A DNA stretch of 5,886 bases from an uncultured Erysipelotrichaceae bacterium (GTDB taxonomy: Bacteria > Bacillota_I > Bacilli_A > RFN20 > CAG-826), in assembly GCA_947303755.1 (NCBI GenBank), contig CAMYZF010000059.1, positions 1-5,886 of the forward strand, given 5' to 3'. The first letter of the stretch is position 1, and each line of letters starts with the position of its first letter. Of this stretch, positions 5,441-5,886 are shown one piece after another. Under the pieces are notes generated by a model. It searched no databases, was not told where the DNA came from, and saw only the letters and a list, made by a program, of their open reading frames with translations. A program made the translations under genes and the position numbers.

Positions 5441-5886
5441 TTAGACATTGGTAAAGTTCGAATCGTCGATTTCTTTCTTCGCTCTACTAAGGATATGTCT
5501 AAAGCCAATTTGATCAGAATTGTTGAGAATGAATTTTGCGTCATCTCGAGCAGCTTCAAACATTCTAAAATCGTCAACAAGGTTAACAAATAAGAAGTTA
5601 GCGATACCAGATTGTCTAACTCCACCTAGTTCACCTGGACCACGACGTTTCAAATCTTCTTCTGCAATATAGAAACCATCGTTAGAGTTTACTAAGACAT
5701 TAAGTTTATCAATTTCTTCTTCATCAGTGGTGTTGGTGACCAACAAACATTTCGACTCTTTTCCATCTCTGCCAATACGACCACGTAATTGGTGAAGAGA
5801 AGCTAAACCAAAGTGAGTTGGATCATAAATAATCATTAAATCAGCATTAGGAACATCGATTCCAACTTCGATAACACTTGTCGAAA
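5441..5886 (-). CDS. recG: ATP-dependent DNA helicase RecG, 3' part
   Basis: RecG is a monomeric superfamily-2 translocase that remodels stalled replication forks and branched DNA intermediates. Only the C-terminal 147 or so residues are visible; the gene enters from the right window edge with no start in view. The frame is open through position 5886. Numbered in the fragment, helicase motif V is STSVIEVGIDVPNA (1-14) and motif VI is HQLRGRIGR (31-39). The RecG-specific region is DGFYIAEEDLKRRGPGELGGVRQSG (69-93), holding the RGPG and RQSG residues of the translocation (TRG) motif. The Met at 5836 lies between motifs V and VI and is not a start. The C-terminus ends normally with a helical tail after the EAARDDA segment and a TAA stop. 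A 127-bp gap separates it from plsX, which it precedes in Bacillus too, with fapR between. Confidence 0.96.
   Translation of the reverse strand, partial: STSVIEVGIDVPNADLMIIYDPTHFGLASLHQLRGRIGRDGKESKCLLVTNTTDEEEIDKLNVLVNSNDGFYIAEEDLKRRGPGELGGVRQSGIANFLFVNLVDDFRMFEAARDDAKFILNNSDQIGFRHILSRAKKEIDDSNFTNV

Noticed and set aside
5416..5625. Minus-strand open frame of 69 codons overlapping the recG end
   Set aside because: It runs out of phase with intact RecG C-terminal coding and only extends slightly past the recG stop; no support for a gene.
5441..5836. ATG at 5836 as the start of a separate 131-aa gene
   Set aside because: The codons before it encode RecG helicase motif V (STSVIEVGIDVPNA) in the same frame, so this is internal to recG.
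1..5886. CRISPR array, insertion sequence, phage or defence genes
   Set aside because: Coding density is near complete with housekeeping genes; no spaced direct repeats, transposase motifs or foreign-looking composition were found.

Overview
The window looks like a stretch of core chromosome from a low-GC Gram-positive bacterium (Bacillota / Bacilli). The reduced gene order and AT-rich, Lys/Glu-rich proteins resemble uncultured Bacilli of the Erysipelotrichia / RF39 / Acholeplasma-like kind. That placement is inference from style and synteny. The standard bacterial code fits: TAA, TAG and TGA are all used as stops at family-typical protein ends, and the Trp codons checked are TGG, so this is not a UGA=Trp mycoplasma.

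Layout. (1) Positions 1-557, plus strand: the 3' part of trmD, the tRNA m1G37 methyltransferase, cut by the window edge. (2) Positions 558-598: a short convergent gap with a strong hairpin that can terminate transcription from both sides. (3) Positions 599-5313, minus strand, read right to left: a tightly packed gene set plsX - rnc - ftsY - ylxM - ffh - small membrane protein. Junctions are ATGA (plsX/rnc, 4 nt overlap), TAATG (rnc/ftsY, 1 nt overlap), TAATATG (ftsY/ylxM, 1 nt gap), an 11-nt overlap (ylxM/ffh), and a 14-nt gap carrying a full Shine-Dalgarno (ffh/membrane protein). This is almost certainly one operon. (4) Positions 5314-5440: a 127-bp AT-rich gap with a candidate promoter for the operon and two inverted repeats. 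(5) Positions 5441-5886, minus strand: the 3' end of recG, cut by the window edge.

Function. PlsX makes acyl-phosphate for phospholipid synthesis. RNase III processes structured RNAs, in many bacteria including rRNA and SRP RNA precursors. FtsY, YlxM and Ffh are the receptor, accessory factor and GTPase of the signal recognition particle, which targets membrane proteins. The last gene encodes an unrecognised three-segment membrane protein. Relative to the Bacillus order recG-fapR-plsX-fabD-fabG-acpP-rnc-smc-ftsY-ylxM-ffh-rpsP-ylqC-ylqD-rimM-trmD, this locus lacks fapR, fabD, fabG, acpP and smc between the retained genes, and trmD faces the opposite way.

I see no undescribed system, mobile element, CRISPR array or RNA gene here. 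The items most worth a second look are the unknown membrane protein at the end of the SRP operon and the dyad-bracketed promoter ahead of plsX.
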